DNA of 64,000 nucleotides from Paragorgia papillata (lineage: Eukaryota > Cnidaria > Anthozoa > Scleralcyonacea > Coralliidae): NCBI GenBank assembly GCA_035771165.1, contig JAWNZC010000106.1:1621501-1685500 (forward strand), written 5' to 3'. The translations under genes were made by a program, and so were the position numbers. The stretch's first letter is position 1. Every line of letters starts with the position of its first letter. Shown piece by piece: positions 48,040-59,032 of this stretch. The notes under the pieces were generated by a model. The model worked only from the letters and a program-made list of their open reading frames with translations, was not told where the DNA came from and did not search any database.

Positions 48040-48560
48040 CCGCTCGATCTCGCCAAAATTGCCATCAGTACATTTACCAAGAACTTGGCTTTCGGTTCAT
48101 TGCTCTTTCATCGTCTTTGCAGCTCGAGAAACGTTCATATAGACCACTTTCATAAAGCCCTTCACTTTAAATATTCTTTTATGTGCATCTAAATGAGCCT
48201 TTCTGGCCTCGTTATGAAGCAAAGATTCTTTTGAATTGTAGACACACAGACGAGGCCAGAAAGGCTAATTAAGGTCACATAAAAGAGTATTCAAATTAGT
48301 CGCTATTATGAAAGTGGTCTATACAAACCCTTTGGCTTCACAAAAGCTCTCGCCGTATGCGTACTACGAACGGCCAGTCTCACGTCGCGGTTTGTATCGA
48401 AGGTTTCTCGAGCTGCGAAGATGAAGTTTGGGGTTGAAAGAGCAATGAACCGGAATGCCAAGTTCTCGACGAATGCGGTACTGATGGCGATTTTGGCGAG
48501 ATCGAGCAGTTTTTGTGGATTTTACGGAGCTTCAAGTGCGGGCCGTCTGAAATATTCTCT
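48040..48560. repeat. Inverted repeat also present near 31.0 kb
   Basis: CCGCTCGATCT...CAAAATTGCCATCAGTACAT...AACTTGGCTTTC at 48040-48130 returns inverted at 48400-48520. Its close relative lies at 31005-31085. A TA-flanked MITE sits in the centre. Confidence 0.75.
48140..48321. mobile_element. TA-flanked MITE
   Basis: TAGACCACTTTCATAA at 48140 and its complement ending 48321, with TA on both sides. It has a smaller inner palindrome, AGCCTTTCTGGCCTCG, and complement. Confidence 0.75.
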
Positions 48561-48765
48561 ATGAAAGTTACCAGCCTCACATTGATTTATTTTTTCTTTG
48601 TCTAAATCTTGATGTTGTTTTTGGTTATATGTGATTTGGTTTTATTGTTTTGCGTGTGTTTAGAATTTAGCACATTTCAATGTTTCATCACGCTCGGGGA
48701 CAACTCACTTGGGCCAGCACGCACGTGGCCTGCGTGCCCCATGAGCGTGGCCGATTTTCAGGCGT

Positions 48766-49113
48766 TCCTCACGTTGTAACCAATAAACTATTGTAATTGT
48801 AAGAGCATTGTAGGCAATAAATTATTGCATTGTAATGCTAGAAGAGGTTATTAATGAAAACCTCTCCCCCCCGAACCCCAGAACCCTAACCTGACAAAAA
48901 ATGAATTTCCCGGGGGTTACCCTAACCCTAACCCCAAAAGTGTCGGGGGGGTTTATCCACCTCGTCCCCGTCCATCCACCCCTAATGTGTTCGCAAATTT
49001 ATGGTCCACCGTCGTTACCAAACATTGTGGGATGCGCAGTGATATTACAATGCAATAATTTATTGCGTACAATGCTCTTACAATTACAATAGTTTATTGG
49101 TTACAACGTGAGG
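48766..49113. mobile_element. Foldback MITE
   Basis: CCTCACGTTGTAACCAATAA at 48766 is mirrored by TTATTGGTTACAACGTGAGG ending 49113. Arms of about 70 bp continue through AATTGTAAGAGCATTGTA. The centre contains CCCTAACCCTAACCCC, too short to be telomeric. Confidence 0.85.
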
Positions 49114-49559
49114 AATGGGTGCGATTTTCTATGCGATTCTTGATCGTGGCTTTTTTTAAAAGAATATAACAAGCAGATTTAATTGACTTGATGTAGCAAT
49201 AACAATTGTTAAGTGGTCTTTAAACTATGAAAACGCGAAGCCAAGTCTACGTGCCACGGAATATTAAGTTCTACTATAAACAACTCAGCTGCCGTCAAAC
49301 GATCACAAAAATTCCTTTGATCTGGTTTAATAGCTTTCGTACCTAAAATATTAAAGCGAAGCGTCCACAATTTGGAAACTAGTTTAAAGAGAAGCCTCGT
49401 TATTTCCAACGTCATTTTATTGGCAGTTGTTTCTTTCTAATTTTTCATTTGCCTCAAAAACACGGCGTATGTTGAGACCTGTAGATTTTTTACAAGGCCT
49501 AAGACAAGTAAGGCGTACCTTTTATATCTGAACTGAAAAACTGCTATATTAAGGCACTC

Positions 49560-49782
49560 ATTTTACCGTGGTTTGCGATCATTTCTCTGCACATCAGGCA
49601 ACACGATCACAAAAATTTCAAAATCGTGCCGCACGAGTTATTACTAAACCAAATTATGAAGTTAGTTCCCATGATATAAGATTAAAACTTAAACTTAATG
49701 AACGTCGTATTCAACATAGAGCCATAATGTTGTACAAAGCCCTCAATGGTCTTGCTCCATAATATATAGCTGACTTATTTAA
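49560..49782 (+). pseudogene. LINE C-terminal fragment, upstream half
   Basis: Reads QKFQNRAARVITK, HRAIMLYKALNGLAP, a TAA, then YIADLFK, stopping at TTAA (49779-49782). It resembles the C-terminus of the LINE at 18999-19700. The frame resumes at 59569. Confidence 0.85.
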
Positions 49783-50067
49783 AGTGCCTATGTCATCCTC
49801 AGGGACTTTACATATTTGTAATATATCTTCTCAGGCGAAAATTTCATCTTCATTGACTTTTTCGCTGTTAAAGTTGGCGATTTTGACGTTAGCCGCGGGA
49901 ACAAAAAAACTGGGGTCTAGTAAGCGGAAGTGACGTAATGGGGAAGCGGGTTTCAGACCGAAACAGTGTTTATATAGCGAACACGAGGCAAGCTGAATAA
50001 TCTCTGGGTTTTTTCCGCCGTATTACTGTTTGGATTCGCTCGAAAGTTCATCGAAATATAGTTCACA

Positions 50068-50611
50068 ATGTCCTCTAGGGCTACTGATCCATATAACAGC
50101 CAGAATGACTCGGATACAAACTTTATTCTGGGATACGTCCTGGAGATCGAAGACGACGCAAACATGTCTACCACTGACACGACCACTAATTAAATGAGGA
50201 ATTGAGGATGAATGGTTTGTCCAACCGTATATCAAGACGAGCCAATTGCTGATGCAGAGTAGATCGAGAGGTATAATGAGCAAAAAAGACTCGAAGAAGA
50301 TAGAGAACAAAGGCTACAAACTCACTTAGATAGACGCGCTTAGATAGATCATGAGGTAGACAGTTGGTAAGTGTATTAGTGTAATATTTTAATGTCTATC
50401 AAATCGTTTATGTTTTGCGTCGAATTGTATTTACATTATTTGTGCCATTTGTATATTGTCGATGGATTCACGGGTTCATACTCGCTATATTTTCCCCAAC
50501 ATGTGTAAATGTGTAAATTGCAGTACAAAACTGCTTGTGAATGCGAAAGAATGTCGATGTTGCATGGAGATCGAAGCTTGCGTTGAAGCGGTTAACAGTG
50601 AACAAAAGTAG
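50068..50611 (+). pseudogene. P2X7 C-terminal-domain-like gene fragment, left arm
   Basis: The ATG at 50068 starts an acidic N-terminus (GYVLEIEDDANMSTTD) that ends at a stop. After a frame break the exon continues DEPIADAE-stop-IERYNEQKRLEED to EVDSW. It ends at a GTAAGTG splice donor at 50367. The second exon (from 50504) reads CKCVNCSTKLLVNAKECRCC and then MEIEACVEAVNSEQK before a stop. The Cys pattern C-x-C-x2-C...C-x-C-C followed by EI is that of the zinc-binding P2X7 C-terminal (ballast-like) domain, which occurs without a channel in many cnidarian proteins. The acceptor reads AT where AG is expected. Several stops make it a pseudogene. Confidence 0.72.
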
Positions 50612-50687
50612 CGTGCTGCGTAGGCAGCGTTGAAACAACAATCGAAATATAGTAAGGTTAGATATACTGCCGAAACAGAGAACGTAG

Positions 50688-51057
50688 CAGGAACGTAGCC
50701 AGGATTTTGAAAGGGGGGGAGCCGAAATCAAAATAAATTTTTAGGGGGATGCGGGGGCATGCTCCCCCGGGAAATTTTGAAATCGAGCGTCGCTGAAATG
50801 CCATTTCCTGGCTTTTGGAGGAAGATTTTACAGACTCTAAAGGTTAAAAAACGTCATAAAATACTCAAAACACGCAAACGTCACATAGATACTCAAAATG
50901 CATTCACTCAGTAGATTGAATACACTGTTTACAGTTTATTTCCTGACACAATGGCATATTGCATCAGTTTTGTAGTTACATGTCTGTTGTTTTATATCAA
51001 AAGTTAAGTGGGGGGGGGGGGGGGGGGGAGCCGCGGCTCCCCCTGGCTACGTCCCTG
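50688..51057. mobile_element. hAT MITE
   Basis: CAGGAACGTAGCCAGG at 50688 and CCTGGCTACGTCCCTG ending 51057. The flanking octamers are GAACGTAG (50680-50687) and GAACCTAG (51058-51065), with one mismatch. It contains a G run at 51011-51028. Confidence 0.9.
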
Positions 51058-51145
51058 GAACCTAGTAGTTAGTCTAACGGAGAAACTTTCAGAGAGAAAC
51101 GTGACGAAGGGCCTTCGCTCGAAACGTCAGTAGACTCCTAAGGTT

Positions 51146-52590
51146 TAGCCTGCTATAGCAGACCCTATTTTTCTCCCGCTTTGCGAGGAAAAAGTAGGGT
51201 TTGAGTTCTGGCTATTGTGTCTCGTCAGCCAACCAGAAATTACTTTCCAAATCCCGGTAAGTGACGTAATTGTGTAATCGTGTTTATAGAAATTCAATAC
51301 GGAGTTCGAAGGAGCGGCGATTCCGGCGAAGAAAGTTTACGGGGTGTTGCGTCTAAATTCTATCGAAGTTTCAAGATAAAGCGATAAAGAAAATAACGGA
51401 GAGCAAGAATAATGTTGTTATCAATATGCTAAGTAGTTATGGTGAATATCTGATATGCCAGACTCAGACTCCAGCCTGTCGTCCTCGAGTGACGAATGTT
51501 GATCAAAATGAGTCTACGACAGACGAAGGAGAACTACAAACAAACTCGATCAATCTGATGAAAAATTAGATTAATGCAAGAGAGGGAAGAGAGTGCAGAC
51601 ACATATTCTTTAGTTTATGGCTCACAGGAGAGTTGGCTATATTTGTCGAGAAAAGTAAGGCGCTTCATACTATATAGCAAGAACTCTGCGGCCTGTGCCG
51701 TGGCTGTAAACGAAGCTCACGTTATTAAATATTGGTAAGTACTACATATTTTCATTAAATAAGTCTTCGTTTATTACTGTCTTATATGAAAGAGACAGAC
51801 GTAATTAAACCTCGTAATTAAATTTTTGGGGAATAAACAAATATTTTAAAGAAAATATGTAGTATTTAATACCAATATTTAATAACGTGGGCTCCGTATA
51901 TAGCCACAGCACAGATGCGTGTTTTTGCTATAGGGATCAACCACGCGAATGAGCAGCATGAAGCGGCTTACTTTTCTAGACAAATATAAGTCGTATTATT
52001 CGTTATTATAAACGAATATATAACCTAACGAATATGTGCCTGCCAGGCAATCTTTTCTCTCCCTTGCAGAACCAAATATGAGTGAGACGAATAGTACTTA
52101 CCGTTATACCAAATGCAAAGCTTTATATAAGCCTATCAATCAAATCCTTATAATCAGACCAGACTGACCGAGTGAATCGAAACAACTGATAGTAATAACA
52201 ATGTTCGTTTAAAGTCTGTCGTAGACTCATTTTGATCATAGTCCCTATAATTAAATTCCAGGGACTACTCACCGTAACTACTTAGCATATTGATAACAAC
52301 ATTATTCTTGCTCTCCGTTATTTTCTTTATCGCTTTATCTTGAAACTTCGATAGAATTTAGACACAACACCCCGTAAACTTTCTTCGCTGGAATCGCCGC
52401 TCCTTCGAATTCCGTATTGAATTTCTATAAACACGATGTACACAATTACGTCACTTACTGGGATTTGGAAAGTAATTTCTGATTGGCTCACGAGACACAA
52501 TAGCCAGAACTCAATTAGGCGCTCAGGTCAGCAGACCCTACTTTTTCCTCGCAAAGCTGGAGAAAAATAGGGTCTGCTATTAGCAGGCTA
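51146..52590. mobile_element. 1.4-kb element with 9-bp target duplication
   Basis: TAGCCTGCTATAGCAGACCC and its near complement form the ends. The flanks CCTAAGGTT (51137-51145) and CCTAAGATT (52591-52599) differ by one base. The arms extend several hundred bases (TTAGACACAACACCCCGTAA near 52360 and its counterpart near 51340). No transposase frame is seen. The terminal motif resembles that at 32043-32307 (AGCAGAGCC / AGCAGACCC). Confidence 0.82.
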
Positions 52591-52699
52591 CCTAAGATTA
52601 GAAATACTGCCGAAACAGAGAACGTACTATATTTCGATTGTTGTTTCAATACTGTCTACGCAGCACGCTACATTTGTTCACTGTTAACCGCTTCAACGC

Positions 52700-53206
52700 A
52701 AGCTTCGATCTCCATGCAACCAATGCAACATTGATATTCTTTCGCTTTCACAAGCAGTTTTGTACTGCAATTTCCACATTTTCACATGTTGGGGAAAATA
52801 TAGCGAGTATGAACCCGTGAATCCATCGACAAATAATATACAAATGACACAAATAATGTAAATACAATTCGACGCAAAACATAAACGATTTGACAGACAT
52901 TAAAATATTACACTAATACACTTACCAACTGTCTGCTTCAGCGCGTCTATCTATTAGTTTGTAGCCTTTGTATTCTATCTTCTTCGAGTCTTCTTTGCTC
53001 ATTATACCTCTCGAACTACTCTGCATCAGCAATTGGCTCGTCCTGATATACGGTTGGACAAACCATTCATCGGCCTCCATCCTCATTTGTGATTGTATCA
53101 GTGGTAGACATGTTTGCGTCGTCTTCGACCTCCAGAACGTATCCTGGAATAAAGTTTGTATCCAAGTCATTCTGGCTGTTATCTGGATCAGTAGCGCTAG
53201 AGGACA
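52700..53206 (-). pseudogene. P2X7-C-like gene fragment, right arm
   Basis: Counterpart of 50068-50611. The N-terminus from ATG at 53206 runs further than the left copy (to TITNEDGGR) before its stop. DEPIADAE-stop-FERYNEQRRLEEDR follows in another frame. The donor after a Trp codon is kept. In the second exon the Cys codons TGT of the left copy are changed and a short duplication lies at about 52720. Confidence 0.68.
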
Positions 53207-53339
53207 TTGTGAACTATATTTCGATGAACTTTCGAGCGAATCCAAACAGTAATACGGCGAAAAAACGTAGAGATTATTCAGCTTGCCTCGTGTTCGCTAT
53301 ATAAACACTGTTTCGGTCTGAAACCCGCTTGTGTTTAAC

Positions 53340-54134
53340 CGAGGAACTCGTCCATTTCGTGTATGAGAATAACTACTTATTGACCGAGCGTGAGGTCTGT
53401 ACTAGTGAAATATCGGACCGATGTTTTTTTAGTACGAAAAATATTTCACTAGTACAGACCGAACAAGCGAGGTCAATAAGTAGTTTATTATATGGCCATA
53501 AATGTTGTGAACGTTCTGTGAAACTGACTCGACCCATCACCCATCTTTCTTGCGAACTAAACGAAAATGGGAAACATTTTCCCATTTTTAAAGTACTTTC
53601 CGTTGAGCTAGAATCCTAAAATTTCTACCCCAAATAGTATTTTTCAATTGCTTTTGTTTGACATATTGCTCAAGATCGTACGTTAAGTAGTTGAATAAGA
53701 AATCATCTGAAATTCTAATACTTGTGAGAAGTAAATGTATATTATTACGAACAATGTTATGAACGTTTTGAACATTTAAAAAACTTTCACAAAACGTGGA
53801 AACTCGAACTATACATCACATGAAAGCTTATAAAATTTCTAACAACATACCTGCACGATATATTTCAACAATGAGTAGTTCTGAAATTATAATCCATCTT
53901 GTTGCATATACTGACATGACTGCCATTTTGTTTATAAAACTTACCGTCCCGAATGGCAGATTCCGCTCTGAGCGGGCGGATACGGGAAATATCCGACCGC
54001 TTATGAACCAATCAAATTACAGGATTTCCGTATTCGGACCTCTCAGCGCTGCTGCCATATAATAAAGACTTTTATTAACTATAACATCTCATCAAAGAAT
54101 GATGAGAGAACTATAAAATGTGAACACATGTAAA
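53340..54134 (-). repeat. Left (3') LTR of the Gypsy element, interrupted
   Basis: Bases 54064-54134 match 58747-58820 (GTTCTCTCATCATTCTTTGA region on the minus strand). Bases 53340-53365 match the next LTR stretch at 58719-58744 (GGAACTCGTCCATTTCGTGT). About 700 bases between the two, holding a palindrome at 53376-53485, are absent from the right LTR and look like an insertion. Confidence 0.6.
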
Positions 54135-57100
54135 CTCTTGTCCCATTTGGTAGGATGTGGACCGATCTGGTTCTGGATCCGCACATGGTTACCAACTACC
54201 AGTGGTGGGAGTCTCCTAGTGTGTTCTGTCCATCTCTCTGCTGTCTTCATGTGTCTGTTCCTTAGGGCTTCCTCTCGGGCGGCTAGCGTGTCTCTCCAGG
54301 TGGGATGGGGCCTGTAGCGGCCAGGTATGATGGGTATGAAATATTTGATTGGTCTTCCAAATACGCACTGGACTGGAGACAGCTTCGTGTCGGGGTCTGG
54401 AGTATTGCGGTACTGGAGTATGGCGCGTTGTAGTGCGTCTGTGTCAAGACTGCCATTTGGGCTGGTGTTGTTGGTGATGAGTCGTTTGACAGCTTTCACG
54501 CCGACTTCTGCCATGCAGTTTGAATGGGGAAATGCCACGGATGACAGTCGGTGGTGTACTCCCCACTCCTTTAAGAATTGGCGTGTGTTGGCTGCTGTGA
54601 ACTCGGGACCACCGTCTGTTGCACACTCATCTGGGATACCAAATGTCACAAATGTGCGTCGCAAGCAGTTAATGAGGCCCTTTGCACCCTCATGTGCCCG
54701 TTCGATGATGGGCCAATTGGAGTATCGGTCTACCACAACAAGGTAGTTCACTGTAGTGGAAGAAGTCGGCACACACGTACTGGAAGGGATATGCTGGTGG
54801 CATAGGTGGTGAGGGAGGGACATTGGGTTGTGAAGGTGCCATGCGATTGCAGCAGTTGCAGTTTCCCCGCAAGGCTTTAATGGCTGAAGTGATGCCTGGC
54901 CAGAACACGGTTGTTTCTGCACGTGCGGTCATGGAGGTTACACCCTGGTGTGCGGAGTGGAGTACAGTCAGAACATGTTGCCGGAGTGAGGGTGGTATGA
55001 CGATGCGGTCCTTGTAGAGGATGACACCGTCCACTGTGTATAGGTGCTCACGGAATTGGTAGTACTCATGGAGTGTTGGTGGCAGCTCGTGTCGAGACTC
55101 AGGGAAGCCCGATTCGATGATGAAGACTAGCTGGACCATCTCTTTGTTGTTTGTTGTTGCCAGCTTGACTCTGTCCCATGTTATTGCCATAGTGCTCAGT
55201 GCTGAAGAAGCAGATGATGTCAGTTGGTCGTTAATAGTAGAGGAGTAGGATGGTGATGGACGCTCTTCACAGCGAATGCCAGCCAAAAAGGAGCGTCTAA
55301 TGGTGGCAAGTGGGGGTGGGATGACTAAATCACTGTTGGTTGCTACATCGTCTGATAAGATGAGTTTTTCTGGATTTTCTGGCCCGGTGGGGTGGCGGGA
55401 AACTTCGTCGGCCGCTTTGTGTCTCACACCAGGAATGTGTACCATTCCGAATCTGTAGCGTAGCGTCTTCTCTTTGAGGTTACGAAGCCTGGCGTTGGAG
55501 ATATCCTCGAGGTTTCGATCGCCAAGCACCTTGAGCAAGGGCTTGTGGTCCATCGCGATGATTAGGTCACTGCAGCCCAGGACGAAGAATCTGGCTTTGT
55601 CTAAGGCGTCGGCTACGGCGAGGGCCTCTCCCTCAACTTGGGCAAAGCGTGACTCTGCAGCGTAGGTGAAGCGGCTCCCTACGAGTGTTGTTTTCCAACC
55701 TGTGGGGCAGCAGAAGGGCTCGGTGGATGTGCATTGGCAGTGCTTTTGGAAGAGCCAGTATCCAATGCCAGTTTTTGACCAATCCGTGGCTAGGCAGGTT
55801 GGCTTAGATTTGTCGAAGATGCGGACTCCCTCCTCGATCTCGCCGATGATCACTGACTTGGATTCTTCGAAGACCTGGTTGAGTTTGTCGTCCCAGAGGA
55901 ATGGCGTTCCAGATCTGAGTAACTGACGGAACGGTAGCATGCGCTCTGTTGCGGCAAATGCGTATGACACCTGGTTGATGAGGCCGAACCAGGAGCGCAC
56001 GTCTGTTATGTTTGCTGGCTTTGGGAAGTTACGGATGGCGTCGAGGTACTTCTTGCATGGTCGCACGTTGTTAGTGGTGATCTAGAATCCCGCGAATTCG
56101 ACGGTGTCTTGGCCAAATGCAAACTTCTCGTGGTTGAGTGTGATGCCATGGCGACCGCAGATGTCGAGCCAATCAACTGCCTGGTAAAAGCTTGCGGTGA
56201 GGTTGTCTGCCCATAGAAGTGTGTCGTCGATGCACTTGGTTTTGTTCGGGATGTGAGAGACAATCTCATCAAATCGTCTCGAGTAACCGTCGCCTGATGC
56301 TATGTAGCCCTGAGGTGCGGTCTTGTATCGGTATCGTCCCCATGGGGTTATGAACGTGGTGAGGTGGCAGTCATCTGCATGGAGTGGAACGCTGTGGTAG
56401 CCATTCCAGCAGTCGAATACGGTCTTGTTTTTACCGTGTGGTATAGAGCGAACTTGGTGGAATGGGCTCTGTGTGTGGTGGGTCTCGCGTGTTGCGTGGG
56501 CGTTGAGTGCCTGGAAGTCCACTGTGCGTCGGGGTTTGCCATTCTTCTTTGCGTACACCACCATACGGTGGCACCATGTTACAGGCTCTCCCACTGGAAC
56601 TTGTTCGAGGACACCCAGCAACACATCCTGGTCAAGACCGGCCTTGACATCATTTTGCCAGTGGAGTGGTACTGGGATGGGGTTGTGGTGGGCGACGGGC
56701 TCCGCGTTGGGGTCGACCATGAGTCTCATAGGGGTACCCTCCATCAGTGGTGGTGGCTGGTGCTCACACGTGTTGAATGTACTTGATCTGTAGTAGTCCA
56801 GAAGCCATTGTTGCAGGCGCTTCCTATTAGCCTCGGTTGCTGGGAAGGATAGTTGAGTCGGCTTGGTTGGTGGTGCTTGGCGGCGTGGGCAGTTGCATGG
56901 TGCCGTGAGTGCACTCTCGGGTGTAGGCGATACAGCGTTTGTGTTGCTTTGTTCGGTCGTATCAGGCTCTATGTCTGGCTCCATCTCTGTGCTCACTTGA
57001 AGGGCTTCACCCACAGTGGGGACGTTATCGGAGATCATGCCTTGTGCCATACAGGCCTCTCGACTCCGGAACAGTTTGTTGGAATCTCTTGTTACGTAAG

Positions 57101-57782
57101 TGATTTGTCGAGTTTCAAGGGTCTGTCCGGATTTGGATCTGCCAGAAAATCTTATGATGGCGGCGCCGAGGATCTTAATGCCGTTGTTGTTTACGGCGTA
57201 CATGTGCATTGTAACCGGAATCAGATCCTTCTCACGTAGGCCAAGGCATTGGATCACTTGCATGCTCGCTAGGCAGCTCTGACAGCCGGTGTCAGCCATG
57301 GCAGATAGTCGTGTTGTCTTTGGTTGGGAGGTAACAAGCTTCATTCCAAGAGCTGCATAGTCCTCCGGGCGGATTGTGGCTGTTAGTGCAAGGAATGGTT
57401 GAGGTTTGGATATTTGACGGACCCATCGGTCATTGAGGTGGTTGTACAGGTGATGATCTAGTGAGATGGCGTGTCTGTCTGGATCCCGGGTGGGACTGGT
57501 TGTGGTGCAGAGGACATCAAAGATGGCGCCTTCAGTCTCTCTAGTAGCACCACTGGGGTGGGTTTGTTGTCGTTTTCTTGTGTTGTCCTTGCTTCGGCAC
57601 ACTGCTTCAAAGTGGTTGGCTCGACCGCAATGATCGCATGTCTTTCCGTACGCGGGGCAGTCACTCTTCCTTACCTTTGGTGGAGCGTTTTTTTCATGGC
57701 CGCGCTTGCCACAATATGAACATGTTTCATTTTTATTGTCAGATTGGCGGTTTTTGAGCTCCTCCTGTTTGCCACGGCGGTA
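54092..57782 (-). pseudogene. Gypsy pol, interrupted by a stop and a frameshift
   Basis: From the gag stop: two CCHC-like knuckles (the first lacks its last Cys), then protease with ADTGCQS at about 57290. Reverse transcriptase follows with a CIDDTLLW active site near 56240. An in-frame TAG after EFAGF (56082) interrupts it; the frame simply continues (NNVRPCKKYL). RNase H has LATDWSKTGIGYWL and VEGEALAVADALDKA. The integrase N-terminal HHCC runs from HSAHQ to CNCC. A frameshift at about 54750-54780 separates CADFF, the first catalytic Asp, from the rest, which has ATDGGPEF and [13 protein letters not shown] for the second Asp and the Glu. All catalytic residues are present. Confidence 0.88.
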
Positions 57783-58511
57783 TTAACTGCGGGTAGCATC
57801 AGCTCCCTGGGTTTCTAAGAGGTGTCCAGCAGATCTTTTACCAGCCTCTTTCGCTTCGATGAACTGAAATGCTTCTTCCAAGGTCATGTCTTGGTTCTTG
57901 TCACCAAGTAAGTCCAATTGGATTTCACTGTCGGCAAGGCCACGTGTTAGGGCGTCCCGGAGGATGGTATCGGTGTAGTTCACCTCTGCATCACAGCCAT
58001 GGCAATTGGTAATAAATTTACAGACACCAGCTTGCCCACGTAAGCGTGCGCCAAAACTGCGTATTGTTTCATCTCTGTCTTGTCGCATGTTGTGGAGTTG
58101 CACGCGAGGGACCATTGTGTTTTCCTCTCGCACAGCAAGTTTTTTTATTGCCATCATCACTTCGTCTACACTTTTGTTGGTGAGTGAGCCACCGGCATTC
58201 CGTGTAAGGTCTTTACGGAGTTGTTCGTCACAACATTCGAGCAGTTGTATTACTTTGTCTGTACCTGTCACTTTTGTGGCCTCAGTATAGTCCTGCCAGC
58301 GGGTAACGAAGTAGGACCATTCTTCACTTGATCCTGCAGCAGACAGCTTGACCCTCTCAGTCTTGGCTGTTGTGAATGTTGGTGCAGGAGTGTTTGTTGG
58401 AGCAGTGTGTGTGCCCGTAGAGTGGACCTGAACCAATACAGCAGCGAGTGCATCTGTGACGTCTTCCGTTTCGTAAGTGCAGTCGGGAAATGGGCACTTG
58501 TAGTTTGGCAT
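57783..58511 (-). CDS. Gypsy gag (242 aa)
   Basis: ATG at 58509-58511. It opens with a finger-like MPNYKCPFPDCTYETED. A capsid-type helical region follows (EEWSYFVTRWQDYTEAT, VIQLLECCDEQLRKDL, VQLHNMRQDRDETIRSFGAR). It ends at a TAA. The frame then continues open without shift into the CCHC knuckles (CSYCGKRGH, CDHCGRANHFEAVC) and pol. The product would form the particle coat. The TAA may be a mutation or a read-through point. Confidence 0.82.
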   Translation of the reverse strand: MPNYKCPFPDCTYETEDVTDALAAVLVQVHSTGTHTAPTNTPAPTFTTAKTERVKLSAAGSSEEWSYFVTRWQDYTEATKVTGTDKVIQLLECCDEQLRKDLTRNAGGSLTNKSVDEVMMAIKKLAVREENTMVPRVQLHNMRQDRDETIRSFGARLRGQAGVCKFITNCHGCDAEVNYTDTILRDALTRGLADSEIQLDLLGDKNQDMTLEEAFQFIEAKEAGKRSAGHLLETQGADATRS

Positions 58512-58671
58512 CGTTGTGCTGTTTCTCGAGTTTCTTTATGGCTTTGAAGTTGAGTTTTGTTTTACCAAGTTAAAACAACTTTACAAAATCCAAGATGGCG
58601 GCCGAGTCGGAGATTGAATTTCCTGTTGTTTTGCCAAGTTTTAACGAAGAAAGAAGGTTGTCGCCAACTTT

Positions 58672-58826
58672 TCAGTTGCTTGTGGGGTCCCTTGTATATT
58701 GTTCTCTCATCATAAATAGGAACTCGTCCATTTCGTGTATGAGAAAGACTTTTATTAACTATAACATCTCATCAAAGAATGATGAGAGAACTATAAAATG
58801 GGAACACATGAAAACTCGTTCCCAGG
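58672..58826 (-). repeat. Right (5') LTR of the Gypsy element
   Basis: On the minus strand it begins near TGTTCCCATTTTATAGTTCT and ends before the TTGGCGACAA priming site. It is about 150 bp long. Contains AATAAA at about 58750. The exact outer end is uncertain, because CTGGGAACGAGT is tandemly repeated at 58820-58855. Confidence 0.65.
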
Positions 58827-59032
58827 TCCCTGTCTCTGGGACTCGTTCCCAGGTCTCTGTCTGAACGGTTGTTTATCTATTACGCTCTAGTGTTCCCGCG
58901 GCTAACGTCAAAATCGCCAACTTTACCAGCGAAAAAGTCCATGAAGATAAAATTTTCCCTGAAAAGATATATTACAAATCTTCTCAGAATGTTCCAATTA
59001 GTATAAATATGTAAAGTCCCTGAGGATGACAT

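Larger units (their letters stand above)
49944..53329. mobile_element. Foldback element carrying P2X7-C-like exons
   Basis: The left arm from AAGCGGGTTTCAGACCGAAA (49944) to about 50687 is repeated inverted at 52600-53329. The arms diverge by many substitutions and small indels. Between them lie a hAT MITE (50688-51057) and a 1445-bp element (51146-52590). Each arm contains the same host-like exon, intron and second exon start. No transposase is seen. Confidence 0.8.
54092..58511 (-). mobile_element. Ty3/Gypsy-like retrotransposon, internal region
   Basis: Order on the minus strand: gag, CCHC knuckles, protease, reverse transcriptase, RNase H, integrase. This order (integrase last) is Gypsy-type, not Copia. 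It is noticeably more GC-rich than its surroundings. The priming site TTGGCGACAA on the minus strand, about 150 bases before gag (58660-58670), follows the 5' LTR. Only a few lesions interrupt it, so it is a recent copy by comparison with the LINE and BEL remnants. Confidence 0.88.

Noticed and set aside
48915..48940. CCCTAACCCTAACCCC, telomere-like
   Set aside because: Only two to three units inside a foldback MITE; no sign of a chromosome end.
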